From assembly GCF_032335695.1 (NCBI RefSeq), contig NZ_JACTOJ010000002.1, positions 1 through 64,000 of the forward strand: DNA of 64,000 nt, written 5' to 3'. This stretch comes from JACTOJ01 sp032335695. GTDB taxonomy: Bacteria > Bacillota > Clostridia > Clostridiales > Clostridiaceae. A program made the position numbers and the translations under genes. Every line of letters starts with the position of its first letter. The stretch's first letter is position 1. This document shows, in pieces, positions 26,165 through 34,566 of the stretch. The notes beneath the pieces are model-generated. The model saw only the letters and a program-made list of their open reading frames with translations, had not been told where the DNA came from and ran no database searches.

Positions 26165-27841
26165 TTATATATCGCTTTTTAGCTGTATATTGTACAAATC
26201 CTCAACCCAATCCTTATACTCTGCTTCTGTTAATCCTTTAACTCTTTCATTCACCACCCAGGCCTCCATACCATTATTTAAAAAAATATAGGGTACTTCC
26301 TCCTTTATAATTTTAGCCAACTCTTTATAAATATTTTTTTTCTTATTATCATCTTTTTCTTTAAAGGCTTTTTTAATTAAAATATCACTTTTTTCATTTA
26401 TCCACCCTACCGCATTATTACCTCCTTTTTCGCTCTCTTCCTTAGAAAATATGATTAACGGATCCTGACTGCAGTTTAGCCTCCAACACATGTTATACAT
26501 TTCGAAATCCTGATTTTCATATACTTGATTGACTAGATTTTCAAAAGTTTTTTTCTCAACCGTTACATCTATTCCAAGCTTTCCCCAATCCTTTAATACT
26601 TGCTTTTTTAATTCTTCTCCATACTGATTTCCTTCATAAGTAGACCACTTAATGGTGAATTTTTCACCTTTTGAATTATGTAAAAAGCCATCTTCTCTTT
26701 TTTCAAATCCAGCCTCTTTCATGAGTCTGGCAGCTTTTTCTAAATCATGCTTGTATTCATTTATCCCATCTTCAGTATCAAATTTTAAAAAAGGAATATT
26801 ATAGCTGCCATATCCTGAGCAATAGTTCTTTATAAATTCTTCTTTGTTTAGTGCATAATTAAGAGCCTGCCTAACTCCTTTGTCTTTAAATTTATCTAAT
26901 CTTAAATTAAAACCTATATATTGATAGCAATTGGACCCATATGTATACAGTTTTAAATTATCTACAGATTTTAGATAATTTAAAGTATCCGCATTAACAC
27001 TAGTTTTTATCATGTCTACCTCTCCGCTGCCTATATATTTAAGGGCTTCATTTCCAGAGCATTTCTTAACTGTAACCTTTGCTATTTTAGGACATCCCTT
27101 AAAATAATTCTCATTGCTGTCTAAGGATACTTCTTCATTCATAGAAGCTATAAATTTATATGCACCGCTTCCAATAGGTCTCTTATTTATGTAGTTGGAA
27201 GCATCTAATTTACCTTTAGAAAAATAATAATGACTCTTAGGCAGTATGAATTTATCAAAACTGTATATCCTTAAAAAATTGGCATCATTAAAACTGAAGC
27301 TTATATTATACTTATCTATCACCCTAATACCTACAATATTTTTAGCATTTCCTTGTTTAAAGCTGTGAAAGCCACATAAGTCATAAAATTCATTACTATA
27401 CATTCCTTTATAGGATGGATCACAAAAAGCTTCATAGGTAAAGGCCACATCTTCTGCAGTAAGTTCACTTCCATCACTAAACTTAATTCCCTTTTTAAGC
27501 TTGAAATCAAAGGTATTTCCATAGTCATTGATTTTATAGCTCTCGGCAGCCTCTAAAATTATATCTCCATTTTTGTTCACTGAAATAAGAGAAGAAAACA
27601 ACAACTTGCAAATTTCCATGTCTCCAACAGAATCAGCATACATAGGATTAAATTTACCCTTAACCTCATTTATTCCTATGATAATCTTGTCTTTTGAATG
27701 TAACTGGTTTTTAGGTTTAATAGTTGTCCCTATATAGTATCCTTTCACCTTTTCCTGAAGCTTAATTTTTTTTTCAGTGCAGCTGCTAAATAGCAGAGCA
27801 GTGCATAAAGCAATAATGACAGTTTTAAAAAAGCATTTCAT
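26165..27841 (-). CDS. Oligopeptide-binding lipoprotein (SBP_bac_5)
   Basis: 558 aa. Signal peptide with lipobox LFSSC, then the OppA-type pattern: PMYADSVGDMEICKLLFSSL, the YDIL-type family region FDFKLKKGIKFSDGSELTAEDVAFTYEA, GSGAYKF, and VRQALNYALNKEEF. A lipid-anchored peptide receptor. The start is placed at ATG 27841, 5 nt after AGAGGGG, not 6 codons upstream. Again no permease or ATPase genes are next to it. It is more complete in family motifs than the lipoprotein at 5048. Confidence 0.9.
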   Translation of the reverse strand: MKCFFKTVIIALCTALLFSSCTEKKIKLQEKVKGYYIGTTIKPKNQLHSKDKIIIGINEVKGKFNPMYADSVGDMEICKLLFSSLISVNKNGDIILEAAESYKINDYGNTFDFKLKKGIKFSDGSELTAEDVAFTYEAFCDPSYKGMYSNEFYDLCGFHSFKQGNAKNIVGIRVIDKYNISFSFNDANFLRIYSFDKFILPKSHYYFSKGKLDASNYINKRPIGSGAYKFIASMNEEVSLDSNENYFKGCPKIAKVTVKKCSGNEALKYIGSGEVDMIKTSVNADTLNYLKSVDNLKLYTYGSNCYQYIGFNLRLDKFKDKGVRQALNYALNKEEFIKNYCSGYGSYNIPFLKFDTEDGINEYKHDLEKAARLMKEAGFEKREDGFLHNSKGEKFTIKWSTYEGNQYGEELKKQVLKDWGKLGIDVTVEKKTFENLVNQVYENQDFEMYNMCWRLNCSQDPLIIFSKEESEKGGNNAVGWINEKSDILIKKAFKEKDDNKKKNIYKELAKIIKEEVPYIFLNNGMEAWVVNERVKGLTEAEYKDWVEDLYNIQLKSDI

Positions 27842-28018
27842 AAAATCCCCTCTTGCCAATTAACTAAAATCAAATATTATTATTTACATTAATTAAAGCA
27901 TTAATTAGCATTTTTCATAGGGAAGTTATGGAATATTTACGCACAAAAGCTCCCAAGCCTCAACTATTTACGCATGTCCAAAATCATAAAGCAACGATTT
28001 TTAAACGTATTTAAATTA

Positions 28019-28316
28019 GGCTATGTTTTAAAAGAATGTTGATAAAGGCGTTTTTCGTCTAGCATGGTTTCTTTCAGAACCCATGTAAGTAACTCTAAGG
28101 GTCGCTTTATTATAATTGGCTACCAATTTTAATGCGCCCTTCCATGGCGCTAAAATTGCTTTGCCCGTCCTGGGCAAAATTACGCCAATTATAAGTCACA
28201 ATCCCTAAGAGTTCCTAGAACTCAAACGATAATATCAACATTTTAAAACATAGCCCCATCGAACTGAATGAAGTTTTAAATCAGTGTAAAAATCAACACT
28301 GATTTAAAACAGAACC
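28019..28316 (+). mobile_element. 298-bp MITE-like element (copy 3, full form)
   Basis: Flanked by perfect 8-bp direct repeats TTAAATTA (28011-28018 and 28317-28324). Left end GGCTATGTTTTAAAAG; right end, read inverted, GGTTCTGTTTTAAATC. Order: left arm, a CATGGTTTCTTTCAGAACCCATG-type hairpin, an 85-nt folded core bounded by TTATAATTGGC / GCCAATTATAA (28110-28194), an internal inverted left-end copy ending at 28255, and the subterminal hairpin 28273-28310. No open reading frame. The surrounding 27860-28353 holds no gene; 27860-28010 shows nothing recognisable. Confidence 0.88.
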
Positions 28317-28353
28317 TTAAATTAAGTTTCAGCCTGAAAGCTTTAAATTTTTA

Positions 28354-28761
28354 TTATAGATAAACATGCCAAACAACTAGCAGTATTAAAATAAAGGATA
28401 GAACTCTATGGATTTTAACCCAAGGGCCTCTGATATTTTTATTGATTTTAGTGCCATATATACCCAGTGCAAATATTATCCACATAACTATGGCCGCATA
28501 TAATCCAGACATTGATAGCCATCTATAGTTATACATAATAAAAAAATGAATAATTATAGCAATGGTAGCTATTACACCAGCTACTCTATGATATTTGACT
28601 ACATACTTCATAACAAATCTATAGGCATCTACATACTTTTTCTTATCTTTCGAAAGCTTATTAATATATTTCTTATTAATATACTTCATAAAAAAGTTAA
28701 GCAGCGCAATCAAATATCCTAAAGCACCAATCCAACCCAAGAATTTTCCAAATTGCTCCAT
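28354..28761 (-). CDS. Four-helix membrane protein, candidate di-haem cytochrome b
   Basis: 135 aa with four predicted membrane helices. Two helices carry histidine pairs with identical spacing: YHRVAGVIATIAIIIH and IHRVLSFILILLVVWH, each H-x13-H. This is the ligand pattern of transmembrane b-type di-haem proteins and ferric-reductase-like cores. No flavin or FAD domain is present. Haem binding and an electron-transfer role are inference. The start has GGAGGGG upstream. The mobile element copy 3 lies right behind its stop. Confidence 0.75.
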   Translation of the reverse strand: MEQFGKFLGWIGALGYLIALLNFFMKYINKKYINKLSKDKKKYVDAYRFVMKYVVKYHRVAGVIATIAIIIHFFIMYNYRWLSMSGLYAAIVMWIIFALGIYGTKINKNIRGPWVKIHRVLSFILILLVVWHVYL

Positions 28762-28858
28762 ATAAACCCCTCCAAAAATATAATCTGTTTATCTATACTT
28801 CTACAAAAATTCATCAAATCCTGCTTATTTTTTCCAATTATCCTAATAATATTAACAG

Positions 28859-29989
28859 CTACTTTGATAAATAGTAAAACAGATTATTTTCTAAAGGAGT
28901 TCCAAGTCCTGTCACTAAATCATAACCTTTTTTTGCAGAGTACATGTATGAGTTACTGCTGCTTCCTGCGGTAATATCTCTAAAATTAGAATTATAACTT
29001 GAGCTATTAGCCACGCTATATAGAGGGATTTGTACATTAGTTAATGAAGTTTTTCTTCCCTCATCAATCAATGCTATAAAAGCCGCCCAAGCTGGTGAAG
29101 AAAGGCTTGTCCCGCCAAAAACATACCAGGATGAATTGTAATTCACCAAAACTCCAGTATTAGGATCAGCATCAAAAGCTACATCTGGTACAGCTCTTTT
29201 TCCGTATATGCTAACGCCAAGGTTATGCTGGTATGCTGGCAATTTTTCATACTTACTTATTCCTCCTCCAGAACCAGACCAAGCACTCTCACTTCCAGTA
29301 AGATTACCTTGAGAACTCAAAGGCAAATTTGTTCCGCCTACAGCTAAAACATTTGGAGATACAGATGGCCAGCTTGTACCGGCTCCGTTATCTCCTGAAG
29401 CTGAAACATACACTGTACCTGCATGCTGAAAATGAACATCTAAGCTTGCTTCCGCCGCAAATTCTGAAGTTCCCCAGCTCATTGATACTACTTGAGCTCC
29501 AAGCTTGGAGGCGTAATCTACAGCTCCCAAAAGATCCTGAGAAGAAGAAGATTTTGCTACAATCAAATCTATAGTTGCACTAGGAGCTAAAGCATGAGAC
29601 CACTCAACATCCAAAGAAGTTTCCTGAGCCCATCCCTCATCAGTTGATGTGGTTTTTCCCTGTGGATAGAAAGTTTGTAAATCTGCAGCTGGTAACCCAA
29701 ACTGACTATTAAATGCTTTTAGGTCATTATTAAGAGTTGGACTCCCATATGCCACAATTACAGCAATTTTTTGATTTTTCCCTGTAGCAGATAACTTGTT
29801 TATACCATAGGCTGTTTTTATCTGCGACGGCTTATAAGCTACTTGCTGAGCATAATATCTCTTAACATGATTTGTAGCATTAGGATACATCTGCGCCGAA
29901 TTAATTTTTTTGTCGAATGCTTGTCCAACAAATACAGATGATGAAACAAATAATGAAGCGATTAGTAATGTAAAGAACTTTTTTTTCAT
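28859..29989 (-). CDS. Secreted sedolisin-type (S53) serine-carboxyl peptidase
   Basis: 376 aa with a cleavable-type signal peptide (about residues 1-25, ending VGQAFD). Catalytic set of family S53: Glu and Asp in ETSLDVEWSH, oxyanion Asp in SGDNGA, nucleophile Ser in GGTSLSSPAWA, and the C-terminal calcium-site region beginning RDITAG and ending GYDLVTGLGTP. The usual activation pro-domain of about 150-200 residues is missing: only about 30 residues separate the signal peptide from the catalytic domain. The ribosome site GGGGGAC is good. It stands alone, divergent from the chemoreceptor-like gene. Confidence 0.9.
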   Translation of the reverse strand: MKKKFFTLLIASLFVSSSVFVGQAFDKKINSAQMYPNATNHVKRYYAQQVAYKPSQIKTAYGINKLSATGKNQKIAVIVAYGSPTLNNDLKAFNSQFGLPAADLQTFYPQGKTTSTDEGWAQETSLDVEWSHALAPSATIDLIVAKSSSSQDLLGAVDYASKLGAQVVSMSWGTSEFAAEASLDVHFQHAGTVYVSASGDNGAGTSWPSVSPNVLAVGGTNLPLSSQGNLTGSESAWSGSGGGISKYEKLPAYQHNLGVSIYGKRAVPDVAFDADPNTGVLVNYNSSWYVFGGTSLSSPAWAAFIALIDEGRKTSLTNVQIPLYSVANSSSYNSNFRDITAGSSSNSYMYSAKKGYDLVTGLGTPLENNLFYYLSK

Positions 29990-30141
29990 AACTGTCCCCC
30001 TTTGTCATATGTTTTAATAATTATTATAATTATACTATATTTTTTATTAAGAATAAACGCAGTTTATATTAAGCATATAAATTTATTTTTAAATTCACCG
30101 AATATATATAATATATTTTAAATATAGGAGTGATAATTATT

Positions 30142-30975
30142 ATGTCAGAAAATATATTAGATTCTGTAGTGAAAGCTGCTGCTCAGCTAAAAACATTTTT
30201 TCAAAGAGATGACCTATCTGTAGCAGTATCTGATAAAGAAAAATTCATAGCTGTCTATGACAGCCCTGAAATTAAAGCAAATTTTCAAGTTGGTACTTAT
30301 TTAAAAGATTTAGGCTATCTAGAGATGGCGGAGGAAATATTTAAAACAAAGCAAACCATAAGAAAAGTTATGCCTAAAGAAATATTAGGCTTTCCCTTCG
30401 AATCAATCATTAGTCCTATTCTAGATGAAAACGGCGAAGTAGCTGGAATGTTTAGCTTATCCATGAAAATAGACAAAAAGCTTCAGGTTGAAGAAATATC
30501 TCAAGAATTGACAGTTTCTCTTGAAGAAACTAATATATCCCTGCAAGAAATATCCAACGGAGCAGAAGAACTTAATAATATGTTAAAATCCATTAAGGAA
30601 AGTTCTAAAATCTTAGAGGAAAACTTAAAAATCAGCACTAGTTCTATTGCTTTAATTAAAGGGATTTCATCACAATCAAATCTACTAGGTCTAAATGCTG
30701 CTATAGAGGCTTCTAGGGCTGGAAGCTACGGAAGCGGATTTTCTGTAGTAGCTGGTGAAATGAGAAAGCTTGCAAAACAAAGCTCTGACATCTCAAAAAC
30801 CATAGAGCTTTCAATCAATGAAATGACTAAAACCATAGAAAGTGTTTTGGAATCTGTCAACAAGGTAAATGAAGTTTCTGATAATCAAGCTAATTCAACA
30901 AAAGAGGCCTCAAAAGCACTTAATATAATCACAGATAAGTCATCAAAGCTAGTTTCAATTTCTAAATTAGATTAG
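30142..30975 (+). CDS. Soluble methyl-accepting chemotaxis-type protein
   Basis: 277 aa, no membrane helix. The N-terminal sensor-like domain (to about residue 115) ends ENGEVAGMFSLSMK, then comes a coiled-coil signalling domain with tip SSQSNLLGLNAAIEASRAG. Same layout as the protein at 15816. A GTG 4 codons upstream abuts the AGGAG site, so I start at ATG 30142. The stop is 2 nt before the ATG of the LysR gene, which has no clear ribosome site, so the two are probably coupled. Confidence 0.85.
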   Translation: MSENILDSVVKAAAQLKTFFQRDDLSVAVSDKEKFIAVYDSPEIKANFQVGTYLKDLGYLEMAEEIFKTKQTIRKVMPKEILGFPFESIISPILDENGEVAGMFSLSMKIDKKLQVEEISQELTVSLEETNISLQEISNGAEELNNMLKSIKESSKILEENLKISTSSIALIKGISSQSNLLGLNAAIEASRAGSYGSGFSVVAGEMRKLAKQSSDISKTIELSINEMTKTIESVLESVNKVNEVSDNQANSTKEASKALNIITDKSSKLVSISKLD

Positions 30976-30977
30976 AA

Positions 30978-31862
30978 ATGAATATTGAAAAAATTAAATA
31001 TTTTATAGATTTAGTTGAATGTAGGAATTTTACAGAAACCGCAAGGAAAAATTTTGTATCACAAACTACTATCAGTCAGCAGATTGCATCCCTTGAAAAA
31101 GAATTTGGAACTCAATTGATTGACCGAAAACAAATTCCTGTTGAACCTACAAAGGCAGGTTGGCTTTTTTATGAAGAGGCCATTGTACTTTGGAAGCAAT
31201 ACAATCATATGAAGATTAAGATGGAAAATTATCAAAATGATTATACCCAAATATTAAATATAGAATACGCTGCAGTGACAGATATTCAAAGGTTATTAAA
31301 GTTTATTCCTTCTTTCAGGGAAAATTATCCTAATGTCAAGCTTGAATTGAATAAAGTATTATTAGGCAATATATCAGAGTTTCTAAAAAGAGGTATATAT
31401 GACGCTGCAATTGCTTTTGATTCTGAATTTGAAGAAAAAGATGGCATTGTAACTAACACCTTATATAAAGGACAGTATTGTGCAGTTGTTAGTAATAAGC
31501 ATCCTCTATCCCCTAAGGATTCCATATCAATAAATGAACTATATGAATATCCACTTGTGATGCTGAATCCAACTACTATTGGAAATTCCTATTACTTGAT
31601 GCTTCAGCATGCCATAGAAGACGGCTATCAACCTAAAATAATGCGCACAGTGGATGATGTGGAAACCGAATTGTTTTATATAATAACGGAAAATTTAATT
31701 GGCTTTTTTCCTGATAACCATCAGCTTCCTTATTTAAATGATCAACTTAAGTTAATACCTTTAAAGGATTCCCATCACACTTTTAAAATAGAAATAGGGT
31801 ACTTAAAGGACAATCCAAACCCAGCATTACGATTATTTCTTAATCAAATGGTTCTGCTTTAA
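30978..31862 (+). CDS. LysR-family regulator with C-terminus replaced by a MITE
   Basis: 294 aa. N-terminal winged helix (IEKIKYFIDLVECRNFTETARKNFVSQTTISQQI) and a periplasmic-binding-protein-like effector domain. Mobile element copy 4 begins at 31850, inside the gene. Without it the frame would continue ATA CAT AAT TCG TTT TTC CAA TAA, giving the ending IHNSFFQ. With it the protein ends MVLL and the stop TAA lies inside the element. The change is limited to the last few residues, so function may be kept. It probably regulates the neighbouring NmrA-like gene, but this is inference. Confidence 0.9.
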   Translation: MNIEKIKYFIDLVECRNFTETARKNFVSQTTISQQIASLEKEFGTQLIDRKQIPVEPTKAGWLFYEEAIVLWKQYNHMKIKMENYQNDYTQILNIEYAAVTDIQRLLKFIPSFRENYPNVKLELNKVLLGNISEFLKRGIYDAAIAFDSEFEEKDGIVTNTLYKGQYCAVVSNKHPLSPKDSISINELYEYPLVMLNPTTIGNSYYLMLQHAIEDGYQPKIMRTVDDVETELFYIITENLIGFFPDNHQLPYLNDQLKLIPLKDSHHTFKIEIGYLKDNPNPALRLFLNQMVLL

Positions 31863-32118
31863 ATCAGTGTTGATTTTTACACTGATTTAAAACATTCCTT
31901 TAGTGCGGCAGGCTATGTTTTAAAATGTTAATATTATCTTTGAAGTTATAGAAACTCTTAGGAAGTGCGACTTATAATTGGGGTAATTTTGCCCAGGACG
32001 GGCAAAGCCATTTTAGCGCCAGGAAGGCGCAATAAAATGGGTAGCCAATTATAATAAAGCAATCCTTAGAGTCTCAGATCGAACAAAGCCTTTATCAACA
32101 TTCTTTTAAAACATAGCC
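31850..32118 (-). mobile_element. 269-bp MITE-like element (copy 4, full form, inverted)
   Basis: Flanked by perfect 8-bp direct repeats AATCAAAT (31842-31849 and 32119-32126). The plus-strand left end is GGTTCTGCTTTAAATC, then the hairpin 31856-31893, then GGCTATGTTTTAAAATG (31911), a folded core (31972-32054), and the right end whose inverse reads GGCTATGTTTTAAAAG. It is the mirror image of copy 3. It lies in the 3' end of the LysR gene. Confidence 0.88.
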
Positions 32119-32233
32119 AATCAAATACATAATTCGTTTTTCCAATAACTCATAAGCTTTTTATGTTGGACTTCGTTTATTTTTTCACATAACATATAGC
32201 TATAGACAATTATAGTAAGGAGTGTTGTAAAGC

Positions 32234-33175
32234 ATGGGAAAATTATTATTGACAGGCGTTGACGGAAATTTAGGAAAGCAGGCCGCAGAATATTTGTTAA
32301 AATTAGTTGCTAAAGATCAAGTCATTTTCTGTGGCTATAACCAGGAATCCTTAAAGGAGTATTCAGATCAAGGCATAGAAACTCATGTAACCAATTTTAA
32401 TAAAATTGAAGGTCTCGCAGAAGCTTTTGCCGGTGCAGATAAAGTTGCTTTGATTTCAATGCCTTTTGTTGGTGAAAAACGTCAAAATGCACACAAAAAT
32501 GTTGTGGATGCTGCAAAAAAAGCTGGAGTAAAACAAATAATCTATACCTCACTGGTAAATGCAACTGATGAAACAAATCCAAGTGTTGAAAAAATAGATC
32601 ATGCTTATACTGAAGATTACGTAAAAAGTGTTGGACTAGACTATATTTTCCTTCGCAATTCTCAATATGCTGAAGCTATGGTTACAAACTATTTCACATT
32701 TGTAAATATGGGCGGAGTATTAAAAAATAGCCAGGGTAACGGAAAAATGGCATATATTTCACGTAAAGATTGTGCCAAAGCTGTTGCATATGCTCTAGCT
32801 GCAAATAATTATCATGAAGCCATCTTAAATATTAACGGAGCTGAATTAATGACAATCTCTGACTTCATAGCCTATGGTAATGAAGCTACAGGCAACCACG
32901 TATCCTACAGCGAAATTACTGATGAAGAAAATTATGCTATATTCGATGCTATGGGCGTACCTAGAACCACAGACGGTGCCTTCAAAAAAGGTTCTGAAGC
33001 ACCATTTTCTTCTGATGGCATGGTTACCTTTGCTCAGGCTATTCGTTTAGGAAAAATGGCTGAATTTACAGATGACTTTAAAAAGCTTACCGGAGATGAT
33101 CCAATTACAGTAAAATATATGTTTGAGCATACTGATGATTTCCAAATTGGCGAACGTCACTCACTAGATGCTTAA
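32234..33175 (+). CDS. NmrA-like / SDR-type NAD(P)-binding protein
   Basis: 313 aa. N-terminal Rossmann motif LLTGVDGNLGKQ, then a GVKQIIYTSLVNA strand and a C-terminal substrate region, as in NmrA-family and quinone-oxidoreductase (QorB) type proteins. No catalytic YxxxK in the usual place. It probably binds NADP(H) and acts as a redox sensor or reductase. AAGGAG lies 11 nt upstream of the ATG. Its promoter must lie in or after mobile element copy 4 (32119-32233). Confidence 0.85.
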   Translation: MGKLLLTGVDGNLGKQAAEYLLKLVAKDQVIFCGYNQESLKEYSDQGIETHVTNFNKIEGLAEAFAGADKVALISMPFVGEKRQNAHKNVVDAAKKAGVKQIIYTSLVNATDETNPSVEKIDHAYTEDYVKSVGLDYIFLRNSQYAEAMVTNYFTFVNMGGVLKNSQGNGKMAYISRKDCAKAVAYALAANNYHEAILNINGAELMTISDFIAYGNEATGNHVSYSEITDEENYAIFDAMGVPRTTDGAFKKGSEAPFSSDGMVTFAQAIRLGKMAEFTDDFKKLTGDDPITVKYMFEHTDDFQIGERHSLDA

Positions 33176-33185
33176 AAAATAAACG

Positions 33186-33228
33186 GAGCGCTTTTCCTTT
33201 ATAGGGAATAGCGCTCTATTTTTATCTT
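33186..33228 (+). terminator. Terminator of NmrA-like gene
   Basis: GAGCGCT / AGCGCTC stem with further pairing, followed by TATTTTTATCTTT, 10 bp after the stop. Confidence 0.85.
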
Positions 33229-33374
33229 TATGAATTCACCCAAAATTTTATGACTGCTCTATAAAACTATATTTCTAAATGTTATAATTATGGAAAATGT
33301 GTAATTAAGGATGTGAAAAATTTGAAATCTAGCTTTAGTAAATCTAATAAAATTGAAGGCAGCAATTATACTCC

Positions 33375-33527
33375 TCAGCTATTTTTAGTTAGATTTTTCC
33401 TCCACTCACTCCAAGTAGTATTAAATTTATCTCCATTTGCCTTACAATAATCATAAAAGTATCTCAAAAAATTTAGTTTTTCCTCGCTATTAAAAGACTT
33501 GATATTAGAATCATCAAAATATCGGTG
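33375..33527 (-). pseudogene. Remnant of an unknown gene
   Basis: The minus-strand frame is open for 50 codons and reads like real protein: RYFDDSNIKSFNSEEKLNF, then LRYFYDYCKANGDKFNTTW and SEWRKNLTKNS, ending TGA. It has no start codon near a ribosome site and is cut by a stop on its 5' side. I take it as the 3' end of a degraded gene of unknown family. The rest of 33229-33622 shows nothing else. Confidence 0.4.
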
Positions 33528-33622
33528 TTAATCTTAATATCACTTTAAAACTAACCATTAATTTAGTAGGCTAAGCTTATTTTATACTGAAAAATATTTT
33601 TTATGCCTATATGCCTTCCTAG

Positions 33623-34510
33623 TCACCAAGCATAATTTTTTATGGCAAGCTCTTCTCTTAAAATCTCCAAAAACAATTTTCTCGTAGAAGACAGATATTG
33701 ATTTTTAGATTTCTGCAAGATTCCAATTGGAATATATGGATTAGCTATATTAAATGGAAGTTGTATAAAATTCTTAGGTAGCTCTACTGATGAAATTATC
33801 ACCCCTATTCCCGAAAGCTTCTCTGCAAAGTGAGGAATGGCTGATATTTGACTGATAGAATAGCAAAATGGTTTATTTAAAAGCTTTGAGGTTGCCTCTT
33901 CTAATCTCAAACTATATAAACAATTTTTCCCGCCGGTAATAAGAGGATACTTTGATAAATCTTCTAAAGAAATACTTTCCTTTTCCGCAAAGGGATGTTC
34001 ATTATGAGCAATAAAAGATATCTTCTCATTATAAACATATTCAAATTTCAAATCTGGCACAGCTTCCCTACTTGAGCAAATTGCAAAATCCATGGAATCC
34101 TTTAATAGCATATATGATAGAGCCTCTGTATTTCCAACAATAAAATTACATTCAATATTGGGTTTATATTCAGCAAATTTTTTAAGCACATTTGGCAGAA
34201 TACTTACTGCAAGCGTCTCTATTATCCCTATATTTAAAACACCTATCTCTTCCTTTTGTAAAAATTTTGCCTGCTCTGATACAAAATTCCAATGATTTAT
34301 AAGAGACTCTACTTCCTCTGCAAACACTCTGCCTGCTGGCGTCAGTTCTGCATCCCATCCCCTCTCAAAAAGCTTAATACCTAATTCCTTCTCTAATCGC
34401 TGAACTTGGTTTGTTATAGTGGATTGAGCATAATGCAGCTTAATTGCCGCATTAGAAAAAGTTTTTTCTTTTATTATAGTACGAAAAGTAATTAATTCTT
34501 TTAAATCCAT
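33623..34510 (-). CDS. LysR-family transcriptional regulator
   Basis: 295 aa. Winged helix ELITFRTIIKEKTFSNAAIK ... YAQSTITNQVQRLEKELG and a LysR effector domain. The start is set at ATG 34510 (MDLKEL), just after GAGGAGAC; the upstream TTG at 34564 would run through the shared control region. It is divergent from the tautomerase gene, with a 20-bp dyad between them. Confidence 0.92.
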   Translation of the reverse strand: MDLKELITFRTIIKEKTFSNAAIKLHYAQSTITNQVQRLEKELGIKLFERGWDAELTPAGRVFAEEVESLINHWNFVSEQAKFLQKEEIGVLNIGIIETLAVSILPNVLKKFAEYKPNIECNFIVGNTEALSYMLLKDSMDFAICSSREAVPDLKFEYVYNEKISFIAHNEHPFAEKESISLEDLSKYPLITGGKNCLYSLRLEEATSKLLNKPFCYSISQISAIPHFAEKLSGIGVIISSVELPKNFIQLPFNIANPYIPIGILQKSKNQYLSSTRKLFLEILREELAIKNYAW

Positions 34511-34566
34511 ATATGTCTCCTCATCTTCATCTTTAAAATTGATTAAGTTTATCATTTTATTCAATT

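Noticed and set aside
28859..29989. Subtilisin-family (S8) protease
   Set aside because: The catalytic residues are the Glu-Asp-Asp-Ser set of family S53 (ETSLD, SGDNGA, GGTSLSSP), not the Asp-His-Ser triad.
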